Shown here piece after piece: positions 9,235-16,267 of a stretch of DNA of 35,797 bases. The stretch is taken from assembly GCA_905233845.1 (NCBI GenBank), contig CAJOFH010000029.1, positions 1 to 35,797 of the forward strand, read 5' to 3'. Source of the DNA: an uncultured Muribaculaceae bacterium. GTDB taxonomy: Bacteria > Bacteroidota > Bacteroidia > Bacteroidales > Muribaculaceae. Under the pieces are notes generated by a model. The model did no database searches. It was given only the letters and a program-made list of their open reading frames with translations, and was not told the origin of the DNA. The number at the start of each line of letters is the position of its first letter. Within the stretch, counting starts at the first letter, position 1. Position numbers and translations under genes: made by a program.

Positions 9235-10438
9235 AATAATATTTTTAGGATTATTGGTCTTTATATTCAACGTTTCTCTCGAAGCACAGACTGTACATTT
9301 CAGGTCGGCTGATTTCGAGAAAGGTGTGAAATATAATCTTGGATTGACCGAGAATGATGAGATAATGACGGCTCACATCGACACTATAACGAAACTCGAT
9401 ATGTCAAGCTTAGGACTAATCGACATTCGCGATGTGGGAATGTTCTGCAAATTGCGTTCTATCAATCTTAGTTACAATAAGATTGAAGACGCAAGTCCGC
9501 TGGCTTTACTCGACTCGTTGAGGGTGGTAGATTTGAGTTTTAATAAACTGGAGAACATTAATATGCTGGCGTTCTCTAATGCGGATGAGATGGAAGTTGA
9601 CATAACAGCAAACTATATTCATGACTTGTCAATTTTCAAAACTCTCACGCAATGTCAATTCTCAATCGACGGGGCTGGATTGCAAAAGAATATTGACGCT
9701 CCAATATTCAACGTGCGATACCTTTATGCCGACGCGACAAGTGAAAATCCCTCGATTTATTATCGTGTGGAGGCTTCTCCTAATAGCAACGTCCAAATGC
9801 TTGTGCAGAATGCTGTTGTTCCTATCACAACCGATGACCAACCGCATGTTTATCATCTGGGAAACGCTGTAACAGGAATAAAACCTGTGTTTATCACTGG
9901 CGAGAACCAAGCCGACAGCACCTATTTGACTGCGATTCAAACGATTGAGGTCGATTCTCTGTCTACTGTTACTGTTGAAACTGGATTGCCTGATGAATTT
10001 GACGTGCTTTATTCCGCCACACAACATGGCACGTTGACCAATGATGGTGTTAACCTAACCTTTACTGCTGGAGCTGGTTTCAACTACGAAGAGGTGATTT
10101 ACACTTTCTTCTGTGGTGGTGTGTTTAAAGGGGCAGGAAAGATTGTGTTCATCAACAATGAATCGGGCATCTCAACAGTATTGGCAGATGTGACTAATAA
10201 ATTGAACGTTTCTTTGAATGGAAACACTCTCATAGTGAAATGTGACTCGTCTGCATTATCTGCATGGTCAACAATTGAGGTTTATGATGTCGCAGGGCGA
10301 TTGATGGCATCTCACGGTGTTGACAGCACTTGTGGGATTGACGTGGAAATTCCTCTTGACTATATTCCCAAAGGGGTTATCATAGTGCAACTTACGAGTG
10401 GTAATAATCGCTTCGCAAACAAGGTGTTTGTAAAATAA
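9227..10438 (+). CDS. Secreted leucine-rich-repeat protein with T9SS sorting domain
   Basis: A 403-residue exported protein. The signal peptide is MNKIIFLGLLVFIFNVSLEAQ. Residues ~45-135 form SDS22-like leucine-rich repeats (ITKLDMSSLGLIDI, LRSINLSYNKIEDAS, LRVVDLSFNKLENI, EVDITANYIHDLS), a protein-binding fold. The last ~80 residues match the type A T9SS C-terminal domain: LNVSLNGNTLIVKC, then IEVYDVAGRLMAS, a beta-strand ladder, and the final VIIVQLTSGNNRFANKVFVK. This predicts passage of the outer membrane through the type IX system, with cleavage and anchoring at the cell surface or release. The start overlaps the previous gene by 8 nt and a terminator follows the stop, so it is the last gene of a three-gene operon. 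It is the only one of the three with a recognisable sorting domain. Confidence 0.85.
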   Translation: MNKIIFLGLLVFIFNVSLEAQTVHFRSADFEKGVKYNLGLTENDEIMTAHIDTITKLDMSSLGLIDIRDVGMFCKLRSINLSYNKIEDASPLALLDSLRVVDLSFNKLENINMLAFSNADEMEVDITANYIHDLSIFKTLTQCQFSIDGAGLQKNIDAPIFNVRYLYADATSENPSIYYRVEASPNSNVQMLVQNAVVPITTDDQPHVYHLGNAVTGIKPVFITGENQADSTYLTAIQTIEVDSLSTVTVETGLPDEFDVLYSATQHGTLTNDGVNLTFTAGAGFNYEEVIYTFFCGGVFKGAGKIVFINNESGISTVLADVTNKLNVSLNGNTLIVKCDSSALSAWSTIEVYDVAGRLMASHGVDSTCGIDVEIPLDYIPKGVIIVQLTSGNNRFANKVFVK

Positions 10439-10473
10439 CAATTCTCACAAACAAATATGTGACTTTATGGAAT

Positions 10474-10509
10474 GAGACTCGGGACGACAATCCTGGGTCT
10501 CACTCTTTT
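10474..10509 (+). terminator. Rho-independent terminator of the secreted-protein operon
   Basis: An 11-bp stem, GAGACTCGGGA (10474-10484) with TCCTGGGTCTC (10491-10501), containing two G-U pairs and a 6-nt loop, followed by ACTCTTTT. It lies 35 bp after the stop codon of the LRR protein. Confidence 0.8.
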
Positions 10510-10720
10510 GAATAAACCTTGGCATATTTGGCGTTCATGTATTGCAAACTAAGTGGCTTGTACGATTTGTTGTGTCGGTTGCTTAGTCGTTGTTTCCGTT
10601 GTTTGATATAATTCCAAGCGCCATTCTGCATTTTGAACCGAAATAACCGAGCTCCCCTCTACACAATTTTTTAACGTTGTTTTCTCTTCCTCGTCCCCTT
10701 ATCTTTGCGCGCACGCCCGT

Positions 10721-10902
10721 ATGGTGGGTTCTAAAAATTGCTTGAGGCAGTTTTGGGATGATTGCTGAGTAGATTTTGGCTCAAAATTGCAGACATAGTA
10801 GTGGGCTACAGGTCAAAAAATTGAGCCAAAAGATGCCAGCAAGCAACCAAAAATAACCAAAACCTAAAAAAGAACATATCCGGAATTTTTAGAACCCACC
10901 AT
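10721..10902. mobile_element. MITE-like element with 19-bp perfect terminal inverted repeats
   Basis: ATGGTGGGTTCTAAAAATT at 10721-10739 is repeated perfectly in reverse complement at 10884-10902, bounding a 182-bp non-coding element. Inside is a second inverted repeat, TTTTGGCTCAA (10774-10784) with TTGAGCCAAAA (10821-10831). No longer target-site duplication is visible; the outermost AT could be part of the repeat or a 2-bp duplication. There is no room for a transposase, so mobilisation in trans is inferred. Confidence 0.75.
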
Positions 10903-10906
10903 GATT

Positions 10907-11203
10907 AATATATACCACTATGAAGATAATAGATTTTAGTTTAAAATTTCTACGAGCTTGCGAGCCTTTGCGACCACGAAGTGGCAACTTTTCAAGATTA
11001 TTCCCTGTATCTAACGCACTTCATTTCCGGCGTAAGCCGGCTTTTCGACACAGTCAGGTGCAGCTTTTCGAGATTATTCGGCATCCAACGCGATTATACA
11101 TTCTGCATTGTGAATTGTGCATTGATAAACCCTCTTCCCTATAGATTTGTTTCCTTTGTTTCCTTTGTTTCCTTTGTTTCCCAATAATATATACCACTAT
11201 GAA
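10907..11203. repeat. 18-bp direct repeat pair flanking a repeat-rich spacer
   Basis: AATATATACCACTATGAA occurs at 10907-10924 and again at 11186-11203, 279 bp apart. The first copy abuts the right end of the MITE-like element. Between them are two imperfect copies of a ~34-bp unit (CTTTTC-AGATTATTC...AACGC at about 10985-11018 and 11060-11093) and a small CCGGC-GTAA-GCCGG hairpin with following Ts at 11027-11045. Confidence 0.65.
11146..11181. repeat. Four perfect tandem copies of a 9-bp unit
   Basis: TTTGTTTCC is repeated four times without change from 11146 to 11181. It is a simple-sequence tract that could vary in copy number between strains. Confidence 0.9.
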
Positions 11204-11366
11204 ACATTCATTCTCAGTTTTATCCCAAATCTGTCAACGTACTACAAGACGACAGTCTTTTACAAAAAACCTGAAAAAAGTTGACACAACTTTGTCCCAT
11301 TTGTCCCACATGTCCCAAAATCGTCACCCGTCCCCAAAATCCCCCAAGTCCCATAAAACTCAAAAA

Positions 11367-11553
11367 TTTTTTTTCAAAAAGTGTCCCACACACTCCTGGG
11401 AGTTGTCAATGTATTGCACCGCCGGCGCGGTGTTCAAAAGTTTTTTTTCAAAAACTGTCCCACACCACTTCCGTTTTCAACCAAAAAACCTCATTTTTTT
11501 GGTCCAAAACTCCAAAATCATCAAATATTTTTTTTCAAAAAGTGTCCCACACA
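11367..11553. repeat. Three spaced copies of a T8-CAAAAA-GTGTCCCACAC repeat
   Basis: Copies lie at 11367-11392, 11441-11466 and 11528-11553, with repeat-to-repeat spacing of 74 and 87 bp. They share a run of eight T, CAAAAA, then G/CTGTCCCACAC. Further TGTCCCA fragments occur at 11293-11320. A CACCGC-CGGC-GCGGTG hairpin (11417-11432) sits between copies 1 and 2. The frames here encode only repetitive low-complexity peptide and I do not regard any as a gene. From 10439 to 11671 I see no coding sequence. Confidence 0.75.
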
Positions 11554-11671
11554 ACCCACATTTGTTGTTCAAGTTGTATACAAGTTGTTCTTGTTGTTTG
11601 ATTTCGCTAAGATTCCAGTATCAAACGAACTTGTTATTAATTGTACTTAATTGTTTGAAAAATGAAGCTAT

Positions 11672-12076
11672 TCAATATTCGTAGCCGTCTTCCCAGCCTT
11701 CGTCGTAGTCTTCGTTGTCGCCGTCGTTGTCACCGTAGTCGTCGGCGTGGTGTCCTGGGTGACCGTTGAGTCGGTCTTCTTCGGCGAGTGCTTCGGCCTC
11801 GGCGAGTCCGTCTTCATAGCTGTCCTCAATCACTGTTTGCGACTGACGTTTTGTGGTCTTGTCGGTTTGCTGAGCGGTTGTGGTGTCGGTATCAGCAGGT
11901 TGTGCCGTGGGATAATCGAGAGGAAAAGTGGTGTGGCTTGTTGATGACGATTGCTCGCTGCCACCCTCTCCACTCTTTCCCCCACATCCCCAAAGACAGA
12001 TGGTTAAGAGTGTGATAAATGCAAATCGCAACACAAACCAAGTAATGTGTTTATCGTGTATTATAGTCCGCTCCAT
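11672..12076 (-). CDS. Small acidic lipoprotein, function unknown
   Basis: A hypothetical lipoprotein of about 134 residues. The N terminus has a positively charged start, a hydrophobic stretch (FVLRFAFITLLTICLWGC) and a lipobox-like LWGC; the Cys is followed by GGKSGEGG. The middle is Ser/Thr/Gln-rich linker. The C terminus is very acidic with Tyr/Gly/Asp patterns (YEDGLAEAEALAEEDRL, then DYGDNDGDNEDYDEGWEDGYEY), which could bind divalent cations or act as an extended surface tail. I chose ATG 12076: the upstream in-frame ATG at 12088 falls inside an ATTGTGCATTATG repeat array, so the residues it adds (MHNF) come from the repeat. It lies on the same strand as queA, whose stop is 68 bp upstream on the other side of that array. 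No known family recognised. Confidence 0.6.
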   Translation of the reverse strand: MERTIIHDKHITWFVLRFAFITLLTICLWGCGGKSGEGGSEQSSSTSHTTFPLDYPTAQPADTDTTTAQQTDKTTKRQSQTVIEDSYEDGLAEAEALAEEDRLNGHPGHHADDYGDNDGDNEDYDEGWEDGYEY

Positions 12077-12146
12077 GAAATTGTGCATTATGCATTATGA
12101 ATTGTGCATTATGAATTGTGCATTATGAATTGTGCATTGTGCATTA
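12077..12146. repeat. ATTGTGCATTATGA repeat array
   Basis: Five to six tandem, slightly varied copies of attgtgcattatga between the lipoprotein start and the queA stop codon. The same family recurs at 11104-11126, 17457-17490, 17563-17583 and 32003-32030. Confidence 0.85.
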
Positions 12147-13370
12147 GATAAAAAGGCATGCGTCGCCGTAGCTCAGGAATCGGAAGTCGTGGTCGAGGGC
12201 GTAGTCATAGATGCGTCGCCAGTTTTCGTCGCCCACGAAGGCCGCCACGAGCAGCAGCAGCGTGCTCTGGGGCTGGTGGAAGTTTGTAATCATGCCACTG
12301 ACTATGCGGTAGGTGAAGCTTGGAGCTATCATCAGCTGGGTGGAGCCAAGATATTCGTTGGCGCCATGTCGGTCGAGGTAGTCGACGATGTTCTGCAAAG
12401 CCTTTTGCTGGGTGATGGCGCAAGGAGTGGTGTAGGGCATCCACTGCTTTACGCGCAGCTCCTCCTCGGAGGCATCGGGGGCTGTCTCGAGGATTTGTCC
12501 AATGTAATAGAGACTCTCGAGAGTCCTTACACTCGTAGTTCCCACTGCCATTACTGGGCGTGAGGTGGTGGCAAGCTCGGCGAGCAGGTCGCGTGGCACG
12601 CTGATGACCTCGGTGTGCATATCGTGACCACCAATGTCCTCGCTCTTCACGGGCTGGAAGGTGCCAGCTCCCACATGCAGAGTGAGTTCGCGTCGCGCTA
12701 TTCCTCGACTGTCACACTCAGCAAGCACTTCGTCGGTGAAATGCAGTCCTGCCGTTGGTGCTGCCACGCTGCCGTCGATGTGGCTGTAGACCGTCTGATA
12801 GTCGGTGAGGTCGCTCTTCTCTGTGCTGCGGTTGAGGTAGGGTGGGATAGGTATTTCGCCAAGAGCTTCGAGCACCGAGGCAAAGGTCACATCGTTGCCG
12901 TCCCAAGAGAAAGTTATCTCAAAGGCGTTGCCTCGTCGCTCCCCTCGCGTGGCGCTCACGGTAACGGTTTCGCCATCGACTATGACTTGCTGCTGCAGGT
13001 CTCCGCTCTTCCATCGCTTGCTGTTGCCCACCAGGCACAGCCAGGTGCATTGGCTGGTAGTCTGGAATATAAGCTGATAGTCACGTGGCGTGATAGGCTC
13101 AAGGCAGAAAATCTCGATTTGGCTGCCGGTGGCCTTGCGGAAACGCAGACGGGCATTAATCACACGTGTGTTGTTATAGATGAGCATGGCGTCCTGAGGC
13201 AAGAGCGCAGGGACTTCATGGAAGAGGTGCTCCTCAATGCTGTTGTCCTTGTACATGAGTACTTTGCACTGCTCTCGCTGGGCGAGAGGATGCTTGGCGA
13301 TGCGCTCATCGGGGAGCGGGTAGTTATAATTCTCGATGCGCAATGAGCGCACTTTGTCAAGTGTAGTCAT
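12144..13370 (-). CDS. queA: S-adenosylmethionine:tRNA ribosyltransferase-isomerase
   Basis: QueA transfers and isomerises the ribosyl part of SAM onto 7-aminomethyl-7-deazaguanine at the wobble base of GUN-anticodon tRNAs, giving epoxyqueuosine. Recognisable family blocks are the N-terminal YNYPLPDERIAKHPLAQRE, LIYNNTRVINARL, PTAGLHFTDEVL, HVGAGTFQPV, then MITNFHQPQSTLLLLVAAFVG and the terminal YGDACLFI. At 408 aa it is longer than the roughly 350-aa enterobacterial enzyme; the added length appears spread through the middle, as in other Bacteroidetes. The ATG at 13370 lies just downstream of a -7 element (TATTTTTG on the minus strand, 13401-13394). The stop codon abuts the ATTGTGCATTATGA array. 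The other queuosine genes are not in the window. Confidence 0.95.
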   Translation of the reverse strand: MTTLDKVRSLRIENYNYPLPDERIAKHPLAQREQCKVLMYKDNSIEEHLFHEVPALLPQDAMLIYNNTRVINARLRFRKATGSQIEIFCLEPITPRDYQLIFQTTSQCTWLCLVGNSKRWKSGDLQQQVIVDGETVTVSATRGERRGNAFEITFSWDGNDVTFASVLEALGEIPIPPYLNRSTEKSDLTDYQTVYSHIDGSVAAPTAGLHFTDEVLAECDSRGIARRELTLHVGAGTFQPVKSEDIGGHDMHTEVISVPRDLLAELATTSRPVMAVGTTSVRTLESLYYIGQILETAPDASEEELRVKQWMPYTTPCAITQQKALQNIVDYLDRHGANEYLGSTQLMIAPSFTYRIVSGMITNFHQPQSTLLLLVAAFVGDENWRRIYDYALDHDFRFLSYGDACLFI

Positions 13371-13393
13371 AGTTTGGCATATTTTTTGCGCTG

Positions 13394-13401
13394 CAAAAAT
13401 A
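13394..13401 (-). promoter_or_regulatory. -7 promoter element of queA
   Basis: On the minus strand this reads TATTTTTG (TAnnTTTG). It predicts a start near 13388, leaving a leader of about 18 nt before the queA ATG. No convincing -33 box. Confidence 0.45.
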
Positions 13402-13420
13402 CAACATTTATTTCACAAAT

Positions 13421-13451
13421 TTTGCTGTTATCGGAAAATGTATTAACTTTG
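13421..13451 (+). promoter_or_regulatory. Promoter of the tRNA-Arg gene
   Basis: TTTG at 13421-13424, then 19 bp, then TAACTTTG at 13444-13451: an exact Bacteroidetes sigma-type promoter. Transcription should begin near 13457, about 95 nt before the mature tRNA. It is divergent from queA. Confidence 0.75.
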
Positions 13452-13552
13452 CACCGCTTTTTGAATAAATAAGTCTGCGCCATGGCAATACTCATGCATG
13501 CATGGTACTGCTGGTTGGCGGTAATTTGAGACAATGATAATTCAAAAAAGCT

Positions 13553-13626
13553 GGATCGGTAGCTCAGCTGGATAGAGCAACAGCCTTCTAAGCTGTGGGT
13601 CCTGGGTTCGAATCCCAGCCGATTCA
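13553..13626 (+). tRNA. tRNA-Arg (anticodon UCU)
   Basis: A 74-nt cloverleaf reading AGA/AGG codons. The acceptor stem is GGATCGG (13553-13559) with CCGATTC (13619-13625), one G-U pair, discriminator A. The D arm is GCTC-AGCTGGATA-GAGC. The anticodon stem ACAGC/GCTGT encloses loop CTTCTAA with TCT at 13587-13589. The T arm is CTGGG-TTCGAAT-CCCAG. The 3' CCA is not encoded. Confidence 0.97.
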
Positions 13627-13635
13627 CAAACAATT

Positions 13636-13676
13636 TTGCCAATCGTTTGATTTTCAAATGGTTGGCAATGTTTTAT
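13636..13676 (+). terminator. Terminator of the tRNA-Arg transcript
   Basis: A 15-bp stem from TTGCCAATCGTTTGA (13636-13650) and TCAAATGGTTGGCAA (13654-13668) with two G-U pairs and a 3-nt loop, followed by TGTTTTATTT, starting 10 nt after the tRNA. Confidence 0.85.
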
Positions 13677-13866
13677 TTAAAAAATTCCCCACATTTTCCC
13701 CATTTACGATTTTTCAACCCCATTTTCGGGGTATTTTTACCGATTTTTGATGTTGGGGTTGTGAGTTGTAGGTTGTAGCAAAAAAGACGTTGCCAGACAT
13801 CATGCCCGACAACGCCAAATCACATTAGAAATATTGCCATGTGGCAACAATTCACTGCAACCCATA

Positions 13867-14089
13867 AAAGCACAACATTAGTGTCCATTAAAAAATCGTC
13901 AAAATAGTGTCAAATTACTGATTTATAGTTTATTACATAGATTTTTAGAGTCATTGGATTTGAAATCGCAATTGAACTGACTATTAGAAGCTTGGCAAAA
14001 AACATGATTGATTTTAAGCCTTTTATAGTATCAACTAATCAGCATTTTGCTTGTTCTATATTTTTAGTGGACATCAATGAAAGCACAAC
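13867..14089. mobile_element. 203-bp IS-remnant or MITE-like element with 10-bp target duplication
   Basis: AAAGCACAAC occurs at 13867-13876 and again at 14080-14089, directly repeated. Just inside both are imperfect inverted ends with a common core: TGTCCATTAAAAA (13882-13894) and, reverse-complemented, TGTCCACTAAAAA (14073-14061), 12 of 13 matching. The element proper is 13877-14079. It contains no open frame of note and no transposase. A duplication of about 10 bp would suit an IS4-type element, but the family is inference. The rest of 13677-14307 holds only the two hairpins listed separately. Confidence 0.65.
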
Positions 14090-14120
14090 TAAAATTAATG
14101 ATAATAAATGGTCTTGAATG

Positions 14121-14148
14121 CCCCCACCGGCTCATTGGTGGGGGTGTT
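14121..14148 (+). terminator. GC-rich terminator-like hairpin
   Basis: CCCCCACC (14121-14128), an 8-nt loop, GGTGGGGG (14137-14144), then TGTTTA. A perfect 8-bp stem with no gene immediately upstream on the plus strand. It is one of a pair with 14257-14281. Confidence 0.5.
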
Positions 14149-14256
14149 TAATGAGGTAACAAAAACTGGCAAATGATAACTGAATTCTGGAAACTTTTTT
14201 CCACCTTTGCACTGACCTCGTAGTATGGAGCGTGCAAAGAATACGTGTAACAAAAT

Positions 14257-14291
14257 GAACCCCGTCATTGTGGCGGGGTTCTGTTTCTTTA
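14257..14291. terminator. Hairpin 3' of the secreted zinc-motif protein gene
   Basis: GAACCCCG (14257-14264), loop TCATTGTGG, CGGGGTTC (14274-14281). On the plus strand TGTTTCTTT follows; on the minus strand ATTTTGTT follows. It lies 27 bp beyond the stop of the minus-strand gene ending at 14308 and may terminate in both directions. Confidence 0.65.
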
Positions 14292-14307
14292 GTATGTTGA
14301 ATCTCAA

Positions 14308-15087
14308 TTATACGTATGAACCTTTTTTGCCCTTACATGTGCCACACTTGCCAGATCCAACTGGGCGACATTCATGACATTTGCCGTCTTTGGTATAACT
14401 GTACTTGCCTGAGCCATTGCAGTTACGACATACTCCAGTTCCATTACAGGTGTTACAACTGACCCATGTCTTTCCGGACTTCTTTGGGCTTCCCTGTTGG
14501 TCTTGGCTACCGTCTATCTCAGTGCCTGTTGCAGGTGCATCATTTGATGAATTAGTGATATTCTGTACATTCGTTGCAATCTCAGAAGTGCCAATAAGTA
14601 TTGCTTCTCCAATCTCTTTCCACATTTGAGCCTTGATGTTCATGACTTTATCGCAAGCATCAATCATCAGGTTTAGACCTTCAAGATATTGCTCTTTTGT
14701 GATATTTACTGCCGCTGGATTTCGATAAGCTACAGGTAATTCAGCATTTTCATCTAATGTGAAAAGTTGATGGGCAGTAATACAATCTTTTTCTGCTTCT
14801 TTATATTTTTCACCCATCATATATGCGCTTCCACGGTAATAATAATACCTGTGGTCCTTTGGATGCCTGGAAACAAGTTCGTCATAAACCTGCACTATCG
14901 GTTTCCAGTTTTTGTAGGGGAACAAATTGGCGAGCTTTAGAAGGTCGTCATCCTGGATTGACTGTAATTCCTCAGTCTTGAATTTCTTTTTCTTGCTTAA
15001 CTTGGTTAGCTCATCATTCGTCAGCTGCTGGCCATAAACCATTGAACAGAATGAGACCAAACAAAATAATAATAGAAATCTTTTCAT
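14308..15087 (-). CDS. Secreted protein with DnaJ-type CxxCxGxG zinc motifs
   Basis: 259 residues, exported, function unknown. The signal peptide is MKRFLLLFCLVSFCSMVYGQ. The central region (residues ~30-160) is helical and TPR-like (IVQVYDELVSRHPKDHRYYYYRGSAYMMGEKYKEAEKDC is characteristic, with small-aromatic TPR spacing). After a Ser/Gly/Asp linker, the last ~50 residues carry four CxxC pairs: CNTCNGTG, CRNCNGSG, CHEC and CGTCKGKKG. This is the arrangement of the DnaJ zinc-finger region, which usually binds two zinc ions. A zinc-ribbon domain on an exported protein is unusual, because DnaJ itself is cytoplasmic. A -7-like element (TAATTTTG, minus strand 15219-15212) precedes it by ~125 bp, and a hairpin follows the stop. 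Neighbours are unrelated, so the role is unknown. Confidence 0.7.
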   Translation of the reverse strand: MKRFLLLFCLVSFCSMVYGQQLTNDELTKLSKKKKFKTEELQSIQDDDLLKLANLFPYKNWKPIVQVYDELVSRHPKDHRYYYYRGSAYMMGEKYKEAEKDCITAHQLFTLDENAELPVAYRNPAAVNITKEQYLEGLNLMIDACDKVMNIKAQMWKEIGEAILIGTSEIATNVQNITNSSNDAPATGTEIDGSQDQQGSPKKSGKTWVSCNTCNGTGVCRNCNGSGKYSYTKDGKCHECRPVGSGKCGTCKGKKGSYV

Positions 15088-15355
15088 ATTGATAATTTTT
15101 GGAAAATGCTGATTGACAGCACTTCAAGTTAATAATAGATTGTATTTAAGTTTAGTTGGTGTTGCTGTGAGAAGGGCAAATCCTGCACCATTCTTTCAGT
15201 ATTTATGGATGCAAAATTAATACTTTTTGGTAGGATATAGACTCCATTTTCCCTTTTTAACACTTATTGGCTGTTGCAATCTAAACACTGTGAGTAATTG
15301 TGTGCTGGATATTAAGGCTTTAAATATGATTTCGGCAAAACTAGGTGGGGCTGTT

Positions 15356-15386
15356 TTTGTCTGTTCAGAAATCTTTACTATCTTTG
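15356..15386 (+). promoter_or_regulatory. Promoter of the secreted basic protein gene
   Basis: TTTG (15356-15359), 19 bp, TATCTTTG (15379-15386): a consensus Bacteroidetes promoter with a predicted leader of about 70 nt. Confidence 0.75.
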
Positions 15387-15462
15387 CACACCATGAACTA
15401 ATAGAGTTGTCTTATTTGTGTATTTCAACAAATAGAATATTAATTTTTAAAAATATAAGATT

Positions 15463-16131
15463 ATGGCTAAAATGATTAAATTATTACTGATTATTGCAAT
15501 CTTGGGGTTTATGCCTGTAGAAGCAAAAGTGAAGAAGAATAAGAACAAAAAAAAGGCTAAAACAGAAAAAAGTGTTCATTTAAATTCGTCAAATTATCAA
15601 AATCCGACACTTAAGGTTGTATCAGAAATAAATCCTGCCGACAACAATAATTTAACAAAACAGATAGCAAACGGCTATAAGAATATTTATAGAATCGATA
15701 TTTCGCAATTTGGAAAGCCTTTGTTGGATCCTATTGAACGGCAAAAAATAATCGATGAATATTTAAAAGAATATCGTCTTCCTAATGAAGTTGAACAATC
15801 AGGATTTGTCCCTTTGGCAGAAATAAATAAAGAAGAATCTTTAATGGATCTTGTTTCTTTGTTTTTAGATTCCTCAATATTGAAAAGTAAAGATATAGAT
15901 GGGGGTGTGCGAATGAATCTTGTTGTTGAACCTGGACAGAGATTGGGACGCTTGGTTATCGTTCAAGAAGATAATATAATTTGGGAAGGCTCCGCATACG
16001 ACGCTTTGACAATAAAGATTCCACGGAAAGAGATTCCTGAGGTTAATGAAACTATAATCATTAGTAAATATATAGATTTAAATAATAATTTGAGCATTCC
16101 AGCTCAAATTGAGAAAAAGATAAAAAAATAA
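15463..16131 (+). CDS. Exported hypothetical protein with Lys-rich N terminus
   Basis: 222 residues, family not recognised. The signal peptide is MAKMIKLLLIIAILGFMPVEA (start 15463; ATG 15472 would also serve). It is followed at once by a very basic segment (KVKKNKNKKKAKTEK), then a mixed alpha/beta body: a region with LLDPIERQKIIDEYLKEYRLP, and a C-terminal beta-rich part (VRMNLVVEPGQRLGRLVIVQEDNIIWEGSAYDALTIKIPRKEIPEVNETIIISKYID). The signal-plus-basic-linker layout resembles the exported protein at 29987-30910, although the bodies do not obviously match. The gene has its own consensus promoter and is strongly AT-rich relative to the porin gene next door. It is a single transcription unit or cotranscribed onward; no terminator is evident after it. 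Confidence 0.65.
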   Translation: MAKMIKLLLIIAILGFMPVEAKVKKNKNKKKAKTEKSVHLNSSNYQNPTLKVVSEINPADNNNLTKQIANGYKNIYRIDISQFGKPLLDPIERQKIIDEYLKEYRLPNEVEQSGFVPLAEINKEESLMDLVSLFLDSSILKSKDIDGGVRMNLVVEPGQRLGRLVIVQEDNIIWEGSAYDALTIKIPRKEIPEVNETIIISKYIDLNNNLSIPAQIEKKIKK

Positions 16132-16217
16132 CTATTCTGATTTTGTGCTAATCACTTAATAATGCTAGTGGTTTTCGTGATGAATAGTTGTCACTCGTGA
16201 TGAGTGCCCTCTTGATA

Positions 16218-16248
16218 TTTGTTGTGCGCAGAAAAAGTGTTACCTTTG
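16218..16248 (+). promoter_or_regulatory. Promoter of the porin gene
   Basis: TTTG (16218-16221), 19 bp, TACCTTTG (16241-16248): full consensus. The predicted start near 16255 gives a very short leader (13-28 nt, depending on the start codon). A small CACTC-GTGAT-GAGTG palindrome lies just upstream at 16192-16206. Confidence 0.75.
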
Positions 16249-16267
16249 CAGTGACAATTATCTGCAA

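Noticed and set aside
10920-11187. Two overlapping frames of 68-74 aa
   Set aside because: They cross a doubled unit and a 9-bp microsatellite (FVSFVSFVS); most likely non-coding.
11367-11553. CRISPR array
   Set aside because: Only three short imperfect repeats with unequal spacing of 74 and 87 bp and no cas genes nearby.
11199-11684. 161-aa frame in the repeat region, with alternatives at 11281 and 11381
   Set aside because: The peptide is built from the T8-CAAAAA-GTGTCCCAC repeats in several frames. Low complexity and no recognised domain.
13367-13657. 96-aa minus-strand frame containing RLGFEPRTHSLEGCC
   Set aside because: It is the antisense of the tRNA-Arg gene, a common false prediction, and overlaps the tRNA promoter.
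13553-14100. Integrative element inserted at tRNA-Arg
   Set aside because: No repeat of the tRNA 3' end is visible downstream and there is no integrase gene.
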